NCBI GenBank assembly: GCA_038118725.1
Contig: JAYOIK010000126.1
Span: forward strand, 1-8,502
From: JADHLJ01 sp038118725
Lineage (GTDB): Bacteria; Pseudomonadota; Alphaproteobacteria; Thalassobaculales; Thalassobaculaceae
Reading direction: 5' to 3'
Length of the DNA stretch: 8,502 bases
Below are positions 1 through 7,764 of the stretch, in pieces; the first letter of the stretch is position 1; each line of letters starts with the position of its first letter. The notes below the pieces were generated by a model. The model had not been told where the DNA came from. It did not search any database and saw only the letters and a program-made list of their open reading frames with translations. Made by a program: the position numbers and the translations under genes.

Positions 1-80
1 GTGGAGATGATCGCGGCGTCCACCCCATCCATCGAGGTGCCGCTCATCAATCCAATCGCTGTCCAGGTCTTGGTTACCAT
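1..80 (-). CDS. anmK: Anhydro-N-acetylmuramic acid kinase, N-terminal fragment (runs off left edge)
   Basis: Only the first 26 codons are present; the gene continues beyond position 1. Reading down from the ATG at 80-78 gives MVTKTWTAIGLMSGTSMDGV, then DAAIIS. The GLMSGTSMDGVDAA stretch (residues 10-23) is the N-terminal phosphate-binding signature of AnmK, a sugar kinase of the ASKHA fold. The family converts 1,6-anhydro-MurNAc to MurNAc-6-phosphate with ATP in the cytoplasm, recycling peptidoglycan. The ATG at 80 places the motif at the usual distance from the N-terminus. No Shine-Dalgarno sequence precedes it, and a -10-like TCTAAT lies only 8 bases upstream, so the message may be almost leaderless. 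It is divergent from tyrS, an arrangement I recall as common in alphaproteobacteria. Identification rests on one strong motif; catalytic residues further in are not visible. Confidence 0.9.
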   Translation of the reverse strand, partial: MVTKTWTAIGLMSGTSMDGVDAAIIS

Positions 81-88
81 GGCGTCTG

Positions 89-115
89 ATTAGAGAGCGG
101 GCCGCGCGCCGTCAA
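89..115 (-). promoter_or_regulatory. Candidate anmK promoter
   Basis: On the minus strand, TTGACG (115 to 110) and TCTAAT (94 to 89) each match 5 of 6 positions of the sigma70 -35 and -10 consensus. The spacer is 15 bp, shorter than the ideal 17, which weakens the call. A start about 7 bases past the -10 would fall at or next to the anmK ATG at 80, fitting the absence of a ribosome binding site. Confidence 0.35.
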
Positions 116-127
116 CTCGCGCGCGGC
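101..127. repeat. Perfect 9-bp inverted repeat in the anmK/tyrS spacer
   Basis: GCCGCGCGC at 101-109 is exactly complementary to GCGCGCGGC at 119-127, with a 9-base centre at 110-118. The centre contains the candidate -35 element of anmK. There is no T-run on either side, so it does not look like an intrinsic terminator. It could be an operator, a cruciform or RNA hairpin, or chance in GC-rich DNA. The 3' arm could instead pair as CGGC (124-127) with GCCG (134-137). Confidence 0.45.
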
Positions 128-155
128 GGTTCAGCCGCGATGCCGCGGGTTGGTG

Positions 156-184
156 TTGAGGGCGGCGGGGTGTCGTGCTACATC
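156..184 (+). promoter_or_regulatory. Candidate tyrS promoter
   Basis: TTGAGG at 156-161 (4 of 6 consensus matches) is followed after exactly 17 bp by TACATC at 179-184 (3 of 6). Transcription would begin near 191, leaving a leader of about 33 bases that holds the ribosome binding site at 211-214. The spacing is good but the -10 match is weak, so this is only the best candidate in the spacer. Confidence 0.3.
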
Positions 185-210
185 CGGCCCCCGATTTCCC
201 GGTAAAACGC

Positions 211-214
211 GAGG
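211..214 (+). promoter_or_regulatory. Ribosome binding site of tyrS
   Basis: GAGG lies 9 bases ahead of the ATG at 224. An in-frame TAA at 203-205 rules out any start upstream of 206, so this site together with the ATG fixes the tyrS start. Confidence 0.65.
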
Positions 215-223
215 CACAAGGCC

Positions 224-1477
224 ATGTCCAGCTTTTCCTCGTCGTTCATGAAAACCATGAACGACCGCGGCTTCATCCACCAGATCACGGATGCCGCCGA
301 ACTCGACGCGACCATGAACAAAAAGGCCATCACCGCGTATATCGGCTTTGATTGCACCGCCGACAGCCTGCATGTCGGAAGTCTCGTGCAGATCATGATG
401 CTCCGCCACCTCCAGAAATCGGGTCACAAACCGATCGTTCTGATGGGCGGCGGCACCACCAAGGTCGGGGATCCGTCCGGCAAGGACGACATGCGCCAGC
501 TGCTCAGCGACGAGGATATCGAGCGCAACAAGAACGGCATCCGTCGGATCTTCGAGAAGTACCTCACCTTCGGAGACGGGCCGAGCGACGCGGTTATGTG
601 CGACAACGACGAGTGGTTGTCTGGCCTGCAATACATCCCGTTCCTGCGGAAGTACGGTCGGCACTTTTCCGTCAATCGGATGCTGTCCTTCGACAGTGTC
701 AAGCTTCGCCTGGATCGCGAGCAGCCGCTGTCCTTCCTGGAGTTCAACTACATGATCCTCCAGGCCTACGACTTCATGGAACTGCGGCGGCGCTACGGCT
801 GCGCCTTGCAGATGGGCGGGTCGGACCAATGGGGCAATATCGTCAATGGCGTGGAATTGGCGCGCCGGGTCGATCAGCAGACGATTTTCGGCCTGACCAC
901 GCCGCTGGTCACCACCGCCTCGGGCGCCAAGATGGGCAAGACGGCCCAGGGCGCGATCTGGCTCAACGCCGATCGGCTCAGCGCCTATGACTTCTGGCAG
1001 TTCTGGCGCAACACCGAGGATGGTGACGTCGGCAAGTTCCTGCGCTTGTTCACCGAGCTGCCGCTCGGGGAGATCCAACGCCTCGAGAGCCTGGAAGGCA
1101 GCGCGCTGAACGACGCCAAGAAGATCCTGGCGGACGAGGCGACCAAGCTGTGCCATGGCGAGGCGGCGGCGTTGGAAGCGGCGGAGACCGCGCGCAAGAC
1201 CTTCGAGGAGGGCGCGATCGGCGAGGCCTTGCCGAGTTTCGACGTGACCCGCGCCGAACTCGATGAGGGATTGTGGGTTGTCGAAGCCCTGCGTAAGTCG
1301 GAACTGGTGACCTCGAACGGCGAGGCGCGTCGTCTGATCAAGAACAACGGCGCTCGGGTCAACGACGCCGTGGTGGGCGACGCGGACCTGCGCCTTGGCG
1401 CCGGGGACGTCGGCGATGATGGCGTGATCAAACTGTCATCGGGTAGAAAACGGCACGCGTTGTTGCGCGTCGTCTGA
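224..1477 (+). CDS. tyrS: Tyrosyl-tRNA synthetase
   Basis: A 417-residue class I aminoacyl-tRNA synthetase that attaches tyrosine to tRNA-Tyr in the cytoplasm using ATP. The N-terminal RGFIHQITD (15-23) is typical of TyrS. The Rossmann catalytic domain shows the HIGH-type motif as HVGS (50-53), the tyrosine-binding region around NYMILQAYDF (175-184), GGSDQWGN (198-205) and the KMSKS-type loop as KMGKT (236-240). The G and T variants in this loop are normal for TyrS (E. coli has KFGKT). The C-terminal part from about 355 to 415 is an S4 RNA-binding domain, seen in the EARRLIKNNGARVN region. Length matches the bacterial family. The start at 224 is the first possible ATG after an in-frame stop; ATG 248 would be the alternative but lacks a comparable binding site. 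It is transcribed away from anmK and ends 28 bp before the convergent DUF3971 gene. No truncation or frameshift is seen. Confidence 0.97.
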   Translation: MSSFSSSFMKTMNDRGFIHQITDAAELDATMNKKAITAYIGFDCTADSLHVGSLVQIMMLRHLQKSGHKPIVLMGGGTTKVGDPSGKDDMRQLLSDEDIERNKNGIRRIFEKYLTFGDGPSDAVMCDNDEWLSGLQYIPFLRKYGRHFSVNRMLSFDSVKLRLDREQPLSFLEFNYMILQAYDFMELRRRYGCALQMGGSDQWGNIVNGVELARRVDQQTIFGLTTPLVTTASGAKMGKTAQGAIWLNADRLSAYDFWQFWRNTEDGDVGKFLRLFTELPLGEIQRLESLEGSALNDAKKILADEATKLCHGEAAALEAAETARKTFEEGAIGEALPSFDVTRAELDEGLWVVEALRKSELVTSNGEARRLIKNNGARVNDAVVGDADLRLGAGDVGDDGVIKLSSGRKRHALLRVV

Positions 1478-1505
1478 GCTGGCCGCGTCCGCCGCCATCG
1501 AGGTG

Positions 1506-4500
1506 TTAACGGCCCGGGCCTTCGTTGGTGAGGGTCGCTGGTGGTGTTTGGACGGCCGGGTCGTTCGTGGCTTTCACCAGGGCCCGCAAGAAGCCAGGGG
1601 TGAACGCGGTCAGCGGGTTGACGGTCACCACCGGGCGATCGAGGCCGCCACCGACGAGATATTCCGCCGCCAGGAGGCCTTCCTTCTCGCCGCCGGTAAT
1701 GATTTTTCCCAGGATCGGGATCTGATCGATGAGCCGGCTTAGCCCGTAGGCCGGAACGATCATGCCGTTAATGGCGACGGTATCGTCGATCCGGTTGATT
1801 TCGCCGCCCGCCGAGATGCCGAGCGACGCGCCATAGGCCAGCGCGTCTTGGATTACCGCCTTTTCCTTCGTAACCTCGATCCGGGCATTGAGTTGCTCGA
1901 AGCGAATGCCATTGCCCTGCAGGATATCGACCAGGCCGGGCAAGAAGGCGGCATTCAGAAGTTGCGCCAAAACCGGTGCGCGGACGAAGCCAAACTCGCG
2001 GACGGATAGATCAACCACTGTCTTTTTGTTCACGCCGCGCCCGGTCGTGGTGCCATGGATATTGAGCTGGCCGTCTTGGATCGAGTCCAGCATGTCGAAG
2101 CCACGCAGGACCTGGCCCGCGTCCTCGGCCCGGATATGAAACTGTCTTGCATCGCCGCGGCCCGAGTATCCGACGCTGATCGGCTCGTTGCCGATCCTGC
2201 CGTTGAGTTGGATATCCCTGGAGCCGGCGCCGTCGTCACGGAGTGTCATCGCCGCGGCGGTAATCGGCGGCAGGGCGCCGACCTGAACCTCATCGAACCG
2301 CGCGTTGATGCTGAACGCGCGTTCCTCGGTCACGGGGGTTGCTCCTTCGTCGTCGAGGAAACGCTGGATATCCAGGCGATCTCCGGAAACGACAATGTCG
2401 ATCCGCCCGTCCTCGGACATGGTCACGTTACCGTTCATTGTGCTGTCGGCGAGCACGAAGCTGTTGAATCGCGCGCTTTGATAAGCGCCGGAAACTGAAT
2501 CGAACCGCGCTGTCAAATCGATCCCGAGATCGGCTGCCAGAAGGTTGGCGGATCGCAAATGCAGAAGCTTGCCGTCCTGGGTGTCGATCGCGAACCGAAA
2601 TCGGCCCGCCGCCTTGGCTGGTTTCCGCCACTTAAGGGTCGGTATGGCGAACCGCGCGTCGCGAAGATCGACGACCGCGGTCAGTTCACCCTTGCCGTCG
2701 GCCAGGTCCACGGCCTCGACGTCCAGGCCGATGGGGCCCTCCAGGGTCACGAACTCTGGTATTCCGACCGTCGCGACGATCGAATGGTCCAAAGTACCTA
2801 TCAGACGCTTGCGGGCGCGAATTCGGGCGCTAGGGGTAAAGACCTCATCCATGGTCACGGCAACCGGAGATCCACCGATCTCGCCAACGCCGTCAATGCG
2901 CAGGCTGTCGCGGTTAAGCTCCAATGTCAGCTTGCCGTCGCTTAGTGCCTCGCCAAAGGCGATATCCGGGATGCCGACGCCCTCCAGATTGGCGGATGCC
3001 GCGAAGTCGACTTGGTCCAACCGGAGCGCGTTCAACAGCGGGAACGCGAAACGCAACCGCGTTCCCGCCAGCCCGACGATCTGTTTTGTCTCCAGTTGGA
3101 TATGCCGTCCGAGATCGAGGGCCTCGTGATTGAGTATGCTCAGGGCGGACTGGACCGGGCCACGGACGACCGTGTCGATTTCCGCCATTTGGTCGTTTGT
3201 GTCGAGTTTCGAGAAATGAACCTTTGAGGTCTCGATCCGCAAGTCATTCAGGCGTGCCGCGTTGACCTTTATGTCAAACCGGGTCTTATCGAACTCGGCG
3301 CGGCCCGAGATGCCGGTGGCGGGCGGCAGTGGGCGAAAATAGTATCCCGTGACGTCCTTGAAATCGATTCCCCCTCCAAGACGCGTGACGGAAACGGGTT
3401 CCGGCGCCGCTGGGTCTAACTGGAGTTCGAGATCGAGCGTGGCCTCGGGCACCGTGCCGCCCTCGAGATTGGCATCGATCCACCGCCTGGCGTGCACCCC
3501 GAGGTTGGGGGGCCAGTAGTGCATCAGTTTGTCGCCTGGAAAGTCTCGCGTGGTCGCCAGCGCCGTGATGATCGGTTTGGATTTCAGATTGGTTACCCGG
3601 ATGGAGCCCGACGCGCCCAGGTCGGGCTCTCGCGCCACCCAGGACGGAATGTCGAGGGTCTGGGTCGCTGAATCGTATGAAAACTCCAAGGCCAGGGTAT
3701 CGAGAGGGCGTGGCTCGGAATAGAGATCGGGAAGGCTGAGTTGACCATCTGCGGTGCTTATGGACCCGGTGGCCCCGCGCAGCTCCCACTCGCGCCCGAT
3801 TTCGAAGGAGAATTCGGCGTCAAGTGGCGCGTTCCAGCCGACTTTCGCTCCGAAATCGGGTGACCATTTCGTCAGCGCGGCAAACGGCACGGCTTCCAGT
3901 TTGGAGGATCCCCGTATCGTTTCAATCGTATCGTCATAGTCGAGATTGACCGCCAGCCGGCTTGGCGTGTCGCCAAGGATCGCTTGCCCCGTGGCGGCAA
4001 TTCGCAGGACGCTGGGGTGTCGCGATAGACGGATGTTCATCTCCCGCAACGCGATCGCCCCCTCGCGCGACGTGGACGATATGTCGACCCGGGCGTCGAG
4101 CAACTCGACCAGACGCAGATAGGAAAGTCTGTCCGAAACGCTGGTCGGGCTCGCGATTTCGCTTAACACCTCGCGGGCCAACGCGCTCTCGATCAAGGTG
4201 TCGCCGTTTCCGGGCCCAAGGGCGAAGTCGAGTTGGATCGTCGGTTTGTCGACGGTGATCCTGACCGGCGCCGCGATGCCTTCAACGAGAGCCGGAACCG
4301 AAAGCCGCACCAGAACCGACGGGGCCCAGGCGTCCAAGGCACCGTCATAGCCTTGGACGCGAACGTCGTTGACTGTTACGTCGAAGACCTGGGTCCAGCC
4401 TCTCCAGGTCAGAACGGGCTCGCCGATCTCCACGGTCACCGGAACATCCCGCGGCGCCAGCGCATCCTCTAGCATGCCACGCGCGAAGTCCAACGAGATC

Positions 4501-4640
4501 GGCCCCGACGTCAACCGCCAGCCAAGCGCGACGACCACGATGACCAGACCGGCCACCAGGACGCCAAGTATTTCCAGAGCGAGAATGCCGAGCCGACGTA
4601 GCACGTGTCGTTTCCATTGGTTGCCCGCATCGGTTAGCAC
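1506..4640 (-). CDS. YhdP-type DUF3971/AsmA-like inner-membrane protein
   Basis: A 1044-residue protein of the AsmA-like superfamily. A basic N-terminus (RHVLRR, 11-16) is followed by one hydrophobic segment at about 18-41, so the chain is probably anchored in the inner membrane with a long periplasmic part. GPISLDFARGMLEDAL (46-61) is the typical opening of alphaproteobacterial DUF3971 proteins, and the YWPPNL...ARRWIDANLEGG region (375-395) is typical of the DUF3971 core. The C-terminus, with GGEKEGLLAAEYLVGGGLDRP (about 981-1001) and NPLTAFTPGFLR (1008-1019), matches the AsmA-like C-terminal region. Relatives such as YhdP and TamB form beta-groove bridges that carry phospholipids between the membranes; that role here is inferred by family. 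The start is uncertain: GTG 4640 is the first possible start after the in-frame stop, but lacks a binding site. GTG 4604 (Val13) is preceded by GGAAA at 6 bases and would give 1032 residues, keeping the membrane segment. Confidence 0.88.
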   Translation of the reverse strand: MLTDAGNQWKRHVLRRLGILALEILGVLVAGLVIVVVALGWRLTSGPISLDFARGMLEDALAPRDVPVTVEIGEPVLTWRGWTQVFDVTVNDVRVQGYDGALDAWAPSVLVRLSVPALVEGIAAPVRITVDKPTIQLDFALGPGNGDTLIESALAREVLSEIASPTSVSDRLSYLRLVELLDARVDISSTSREGAIALREMNIRLSRHPSVLRIAATGQAILGDTPSRLAVNLDYDDTIETIRGSSKLEAVPFAALTKWSPDFGAKVGWNAPLDAEFSFEIGREWELRGATGSISTADGQLSLPDLYSEPRPLDTLALEFSYDSATQTLDIPSWVAREPDLGASGSIRVTNLKSKPIITALATTRDFPGDKLMHYWPPNLGVHARRWIDANLEGGTVPEATLDLELQLDPAAPEPVSVTRLGGGIDFKDVTGYYFRPLPPATGISGRAEFDKTRFDIKVNAARLNDLRIETSKVHFSKLDTNDQMAEIDTVVRGPVQSALSILNHEALDLGRHIQLETKQIVGLAGTRLRFAFPLLNALRLDQVDFAASANLEGVGIPDIAFGEALSDGKLTLELNRDSLRIDGVGEIGGSPVAVTMDEVFTPSARIRARKRLIGTLDHSIVATVGIPEFVTLEGPIGLDVEAVDLADGKGELTAVVDLRDARFAIPTLKWRKPAKAAGRFRFAIDTQDGKLLHLRSANLLAADLGIDLTARFDSVSGAYQSARFNSFVLADSTMNGNVTMSEDGRIDIVVSGDRLDIQRFLDDEGATPVTEERAFSINARFDEVQVGALPPITAAAMTLRDDGAGSRDIQLNGRIGNEPISVGYSGRGDARQFHIRAEDAGQVLRGFDMLDSIQDGQLNIHGTTTGRGVNKKTVVDLSVREFGFVRAPVLAQLLNAAFLPGLVDILQGNGIRFEQLNARIEVTKEKAVIQDALAYGASLGISAGGEINRIDDTVAINGMIVPAYGLSRLIDQIPILGKIITGGEKEGLLAAEYLVGGGLDRPVVTVNPLTAFTPGFLRALVKATNDPAVQTPPATLTNEGPGR

Positions 4641-4770
4641 AGGGCGGTCGGCATCGCGACCATCAGTTTTTCGGGATCCGCGATATTCGTCCGGTTGGTT
4701 CTTGACGCTTGGTCCCGCCCTGTCTCAGGCTGACCCGGCTGGTGTTTCAAGAGGAGCGAGGTGGTTCCAG
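4641..4770. promoter_or_regulatory. Divergent spacer between the DUF3971 gene and glnE
   Basis: These 130 bp must serve two genes read away from each other. On the plus strand TTGACG (4702-4707) matches a -35 at 5 of 6 positions, but no good -10 is found 15-18 bp downstream. On the minus strand nothing better than a lone GAATAT (4688 to 4683) is visible. I see no sigma54 (GG-N10-GC) site that would tie glnE to NtrC, no small gene and no terminator. Confidence 0.35.
4751..4761 (+). promoter_or_regulatory. Ribosome binding site that fixes the glnE start
   Basis: GAGGAG (4751-4756) followed by GAGG (4758-4761) is the only strong purine-rich binding site in the region. The second block lies 9 bases before the in-frame GTG at 4771. 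This supports GTG 4771 over the far upstream ATG at 4369, which lies inside the opposite-strand DUF3971 gene. Confidence 0.7.
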
Positions 4771-7764
4771 GTGTTTGTCGAAACGGCGCGGAGTATTCCC
4801 GTCACAACCGATCATGAGGCGGCGCGAATAGGGCTAGAACGTTGGGTCGAGGGCGTGGAGCGGATCGCCGACGCCGATGTCGCCAAAGCCGCCGGGGAAC
4901 TCGCGGCGCACGCTACCGGCTCGGCGGTACTCGGCGGGTTGTTCTCATGCAGCTCCTACCTTACGCGTTTGCTGTTGCGAGATCAGGCCGTCGCGACGCG
5001 GATCCTGACCGCCGGCCCGCGCGCGGTATTCGACGAGGTCATGGAGGAATTGGATGCCCTAGACCCCGAGGCGATGAAAACCAACGATCTGATGGCGGCG
5101 CTACGGACGGCGAAGCGCCACGCCGCGCTCGCCATCGCCATCGCCGATACGCTTGGCGCGTGGGACCTGGAGCCGGTGGTTGTCGGGTTGAGCGATCTGG
5201 CGGATCGGACGATCACGATCGCATGGAGGCATGCGCTTGCCGATCAACACCGTTGCGGGAAACTGCCGCGGGCCAATTCCTCGGATTTAGAAGCCGACCC
5301 CGTCGCCGGATCCGGGCTGATTTGCCTGGCCATGGGCAAACTCGGCGCGCGCGAATTGAATTATTCCAGCGATGTCGATCTCGTCGTGTTTTACGACGAC
5401 GAATCTCCCTTGTACGAGTCCACCGACGAGCTGCAACGCGCCTTCGTTCAGGCAACGCGTCTGGTGGTCAAGCTGTTGGAGGAAAGAACCGCCGACGGCT
5501 ACGTGTTTCGCACCGACCTGAGACTACGGCCCGACGCCGGCGCGACGCCGCTTGCCGTCTCGACCAGCGCGGCGGAGAACTATTACGAGAGCCTGGGTCA
5601 GAATTGGGAGCGGGCCGCGTATATCCGGGCCCGCCCGGTGGGCTGCGACATGGCGGCGGCGGCGCAATTCCTTGACCGCATGAGGCCATTCATCTGGCGT
5701 CGTCATCTCGATTTCGCGGCGATCCGCGATATCCACGCGATCAAGCGCCAGATCATCGCGCATCGCGGCGGCGCGGAGATCGCGGTCGAGGGGCACAATC
5801 TGAAACTAGGGCGCGGCGGCATCCGTGAGATCGAGTTTTTCGTTCAAACCCAGCAGCTGATCTGGGGTGGGCGCGATGCGCATCTTCGCGAACCCCGTAC
5901 CGCCGACGCGATGGCGGCATTGGTCGAAGCCGGTCGCGTGGACGAGGCGGTCGCCGAAGTCTTGATGGAAGCCTATGCCTATCTGCGCCGGGTCGAGCAT
6001 CGTCTGCAGATGGTCGCCGACGCGCAGACCCATGACATGCCGGAAACCGCCGAGGACATGGCGCGGATCGCCGCGTTTCTCGGGCTGGACGATGTCGAGG
6101 AACTGCGCGGCGATCTTTTGCGACGGTTAACCGTGGTTGCCACGCATTACGGCGCGCTTTTCGAGGAGGACGCGCCCCTGACCTCGGGCGGGGATTTCGC
6201 CGGAAGCCTGGTTTTCACCGGTGTGGAGAACGACCCGGAGACCTTGCGCACCCTGGAGAGGATGGGTTTCACCGATCCACGGGCCGTGAGTGATCGGGTT
6301 CGGGTGTGGCATCACGGTCGATATCGGGCGACCCGCAGCGAACGGGCGCGCCAGTTGCTGACCGATCTGGGGCCGTCCTTGCTGTCGGCTTTCGCGGAAA
6401 CCGCGCAGCCGGACGATGCCTTCCGCCGGTTCGACCGTTTTCTCGAGGCGGTTCCCGCGGGCGTGCAGCTTTTCTCGCTTATCCTCGCCAACCCTCCCTT
6501 GCTCAAGATGATCGCCGAGATCATGGGCATGGCCCCGTCTCTGGCGGCGCATCTGGGCGCAAACCCGTCCTTGTTCGAGGGTGTGCTCACCCATGATGTC
6601 GCGACCAGCCTACCGAACGCCGACGCTCTCGCGGTGGAGTTGGAGGAAGAGCTCAAGATAGAGCACTCCTATGAGGAAATCCTGGACACCACCCGACGCT
6701 GGATCAATGACCGGCGGTTTCAGGTCGGTGTTCAGGTGCTTCGTGGCCAGATAGATCCCAATCGCTCCGGCGCCACCATGTCCGATATCGTCGACGCGGC
6801 GATCCGCTGTTTGTTACCCCGGGTCGAGGCGGAATTCTCGCGCCGCCATGGCCGAATGCCGGGTTCCGAGGCGCCGGCGCTCGCCGTGCTGGCGATGGGA
6901 AAGCTTGGTGGTCGGGAACTTACCGCCGGCTCGGATCTGGATCTGGTATTCCTTCATGATTGCCCGCTCGACACGGAATCCGATGGCGAGAAGCCATTGG
7001 GCGGAAACCATTTTTTCATACGCTTGGGGCAGCGTTTGATAGCGGCCTTGACCACCAAGACAGCCGCTGGTGGCTTGTTCGAGGTCGATATGCGGTTGCG
7101 CCCCAGTGGCAACAAGGGACCGGTCGCGTCCAGCTTGGAGGGGTTCCGCAGATACCACGCCGAGTCGTCTTGGACATGGGAGCATATGGCGTTGACCCGG
7201 GCACGTGTCGTTGCCGGCGCGCCCGAGACCCGAAAGCGGGTGGAGGCGGCGGTTCGAGAGGTCCTATGCCGGCCAAGGGATGTCGAGGCCCTGCGCGCGG
7301 CGGTCGGCGATATGCGGCGACGAATGGCGCAAAGCCATGACGCGACCTCGCCCTGGCAGCTCAAGCATTGGCGCGGCGGTTTGGTGGACGCCGAATTCCT
7401 TGTTCAATATCTGCAACTCCGATTTGCCCACGAACATCCGGAGATCATCGAGGGAAACACGGCCTTGGCCTGCGAGAGGCTCTCGGAGATAGGCGCCTTG
7501 GATGCGGAGGATGCCGAGATGCTGGCCGATGCCGTCGGTCTGTTTCGCGGCCTACAGGCATTGTTGCGTCTGACGGTGGATGACGCCTTTGATCCGACGG
7601 CCGCGCCCAAGTCCTTGCGAGACAGGCTCGCTCAAATCGGAGGAACCGAGGATTTCACGGCGCTGGAAGCGCGGATCGAGGAAACCGGTGCCAAGGTCCG
7701 CGCACTGTTCCAGCGACTGGTCGAGAGCGACGAAGCTCAGGCGGAGGGAGCTAAGGATGGCTGA
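4771..7764 (+). CDS. glnE: Bifunctional glutamine synthetase adenylyltransferase/adenylyl-removing enzyme
   Basis: A 997-residue protein (start GTG) that adds AMP to, and removes AMP from, a tyrosine on glutamine synthetase, shutting nitrogen assimilation off or on under PII control in the cytoplasm. It has the duplicated nucleotidyltransferase architecture of GlnE. In the N-terminal adenylyl-removase half, MGKLGARELNYSSDVD occupies 188-203 with metal-binding D201 and D203, followed by the helical segment with EIEFFVQTQQLIW (353-365). In the C-terminal adenylyltransferase half, MGKLGGRELTAGSDLD occupies 709-724 with D722 and D724, followed by LVDAEFLVQYLQLRF (871-885). All four aspartates are present, so both activities are probably intact. 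Length is close to other alphaproteobacterial GlnE proteins and slightly above the 946 residues of E. coli. The reading frame stays open upstream to 4369, but that part is low-complexity Ser/Arg/Pro sequence antisense to the neighbouring gene. The stop overlaps the next gene by 8 bp. Confidence 0.96.
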   Translation: MFVETARSIPVTTDHEAARIGLERWVEGVERIADADVAKAAGELAAHATGSAVLGGLFSCSSYLTRLLLRDQAVATRILTAGPRAVFDEVMEELDALDPEAMKTNDLMAALRTAKRHAALAIAIADTLGAWDLEPVVVGLSDLADRTITIAWRHALADQHRCGKLPRANSSDLEADPVAGSGLICLAMGKLGARELNYSSDVDLVVFYDDESPLYESTDELQRAFVQATRLVVKLLEERTADGYVFRTDLRLRPDAGATPLAVSTSAAENYYESLGQNWERAAYIRARPVGCDMAAAAQFLDRMRPFIWRRHLDFAAIRDIHAIKRQIIAHRGGAEIAVEGHNLKLGRGGIREIEFFVQTQQLIWGGRDAHLREPRTADAMAALVEAGRVDEAVAEVLMEAYAYLRRVEHRLQMVADAQTHDMPETAEDMARIAAFLGLDDVEELRGDLLRRLTVVATHYGALFEEDAPLTSGGDFAGSLVFTGVENDPETLRTLERMGFTDPRAVSDRVRVWHHGRYRATRSERARQLLTDLGPSLLSAFAETAQPDDAFRRFDRFLEAVPAGVQLFSLILANPPLLKMIAEIMGMAPSLAAHLGANPSLFEGVLTHDVATSLPNADALAVELEEELKIEHSYEEILDTTRRWINDRRFQVGVQVLRGQIDPNRSGATMSDIVDAAIRCLLPRVEAEFSRRHGRMPGSEAPALAVLAMGKLGGRELTAGSDLDLVFLHDCPLDTESDGEKPLGGNHFFIRLGQRLIAALTTKTAAGGLFEVDMRLRPSGNKGPVASSLEGFRRYHAESSWTWEHMALTRARVVAGAPETRKRVEAAVREVLCRPRDVEALRAAVGDMRRRMAQSHDATSPWQLKHWRGGLVDAEFLVQYLQLRFAHEHPEIIEGNTALACERLSEIGALDAEDAEMLADAVGLFRGLQALLRLTVDDAFDPTAAPKSLRDRLAQIGGTEDFTALEARIEETGAKVRALFQRLVESDEAQAEGAKDG
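7743..7748 (+). promoter_or_regulatory. Ribosome binding site of the PhyH-like gene, inside the glnE end
   Basis: GGAGGG lies within the last codons of glnE, 8 bases before the ATG at 7757. With the ATGGCTGA overlap, it indicates translational coupling of the two genes. Confidence 0.7.

Noticed and set aside
140..205. 21-codon open frame in the tyrS leader, considered as a tyrosine attenuator peptide
   Set aside because: It contains a single Tyr codon, has no clear ribosome binding site and no terminator hairpin follows it. The candidate tyrS promoter lies within it.
131..1156. 341-codon open frame on the minus strand opposite tyrS
   Set aside because: It is antisense to a clearly identified tyrS, and its composition is that of a shadow frame in GC-rich DNA with no recognisable motif.
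2055..2498. 147-codon plus-strand open frame within the DUF3971 gene
   Set aside because: It is opposite a long gene with recognisable N- and C-terminal family motifs, and shows no family features of its own.
4369..4770. Upstream extension of the glnE reading frame
   Set aside because: It overlaps the DUF3971 gene on the other strand, is low-complexity Ser/Arg/Pro sequence, and a good ribosome binding site points to GTG 4771 instead.
5320..6960. Two similar segments in glnE (MGKLG...D.D at 5332 and 6895), considered as a recent duplication
   Set aside because: The duplicated nucleotidyltransferase domain is the normal, ancient architecture of GlnE, and the copies are strongly diverged.
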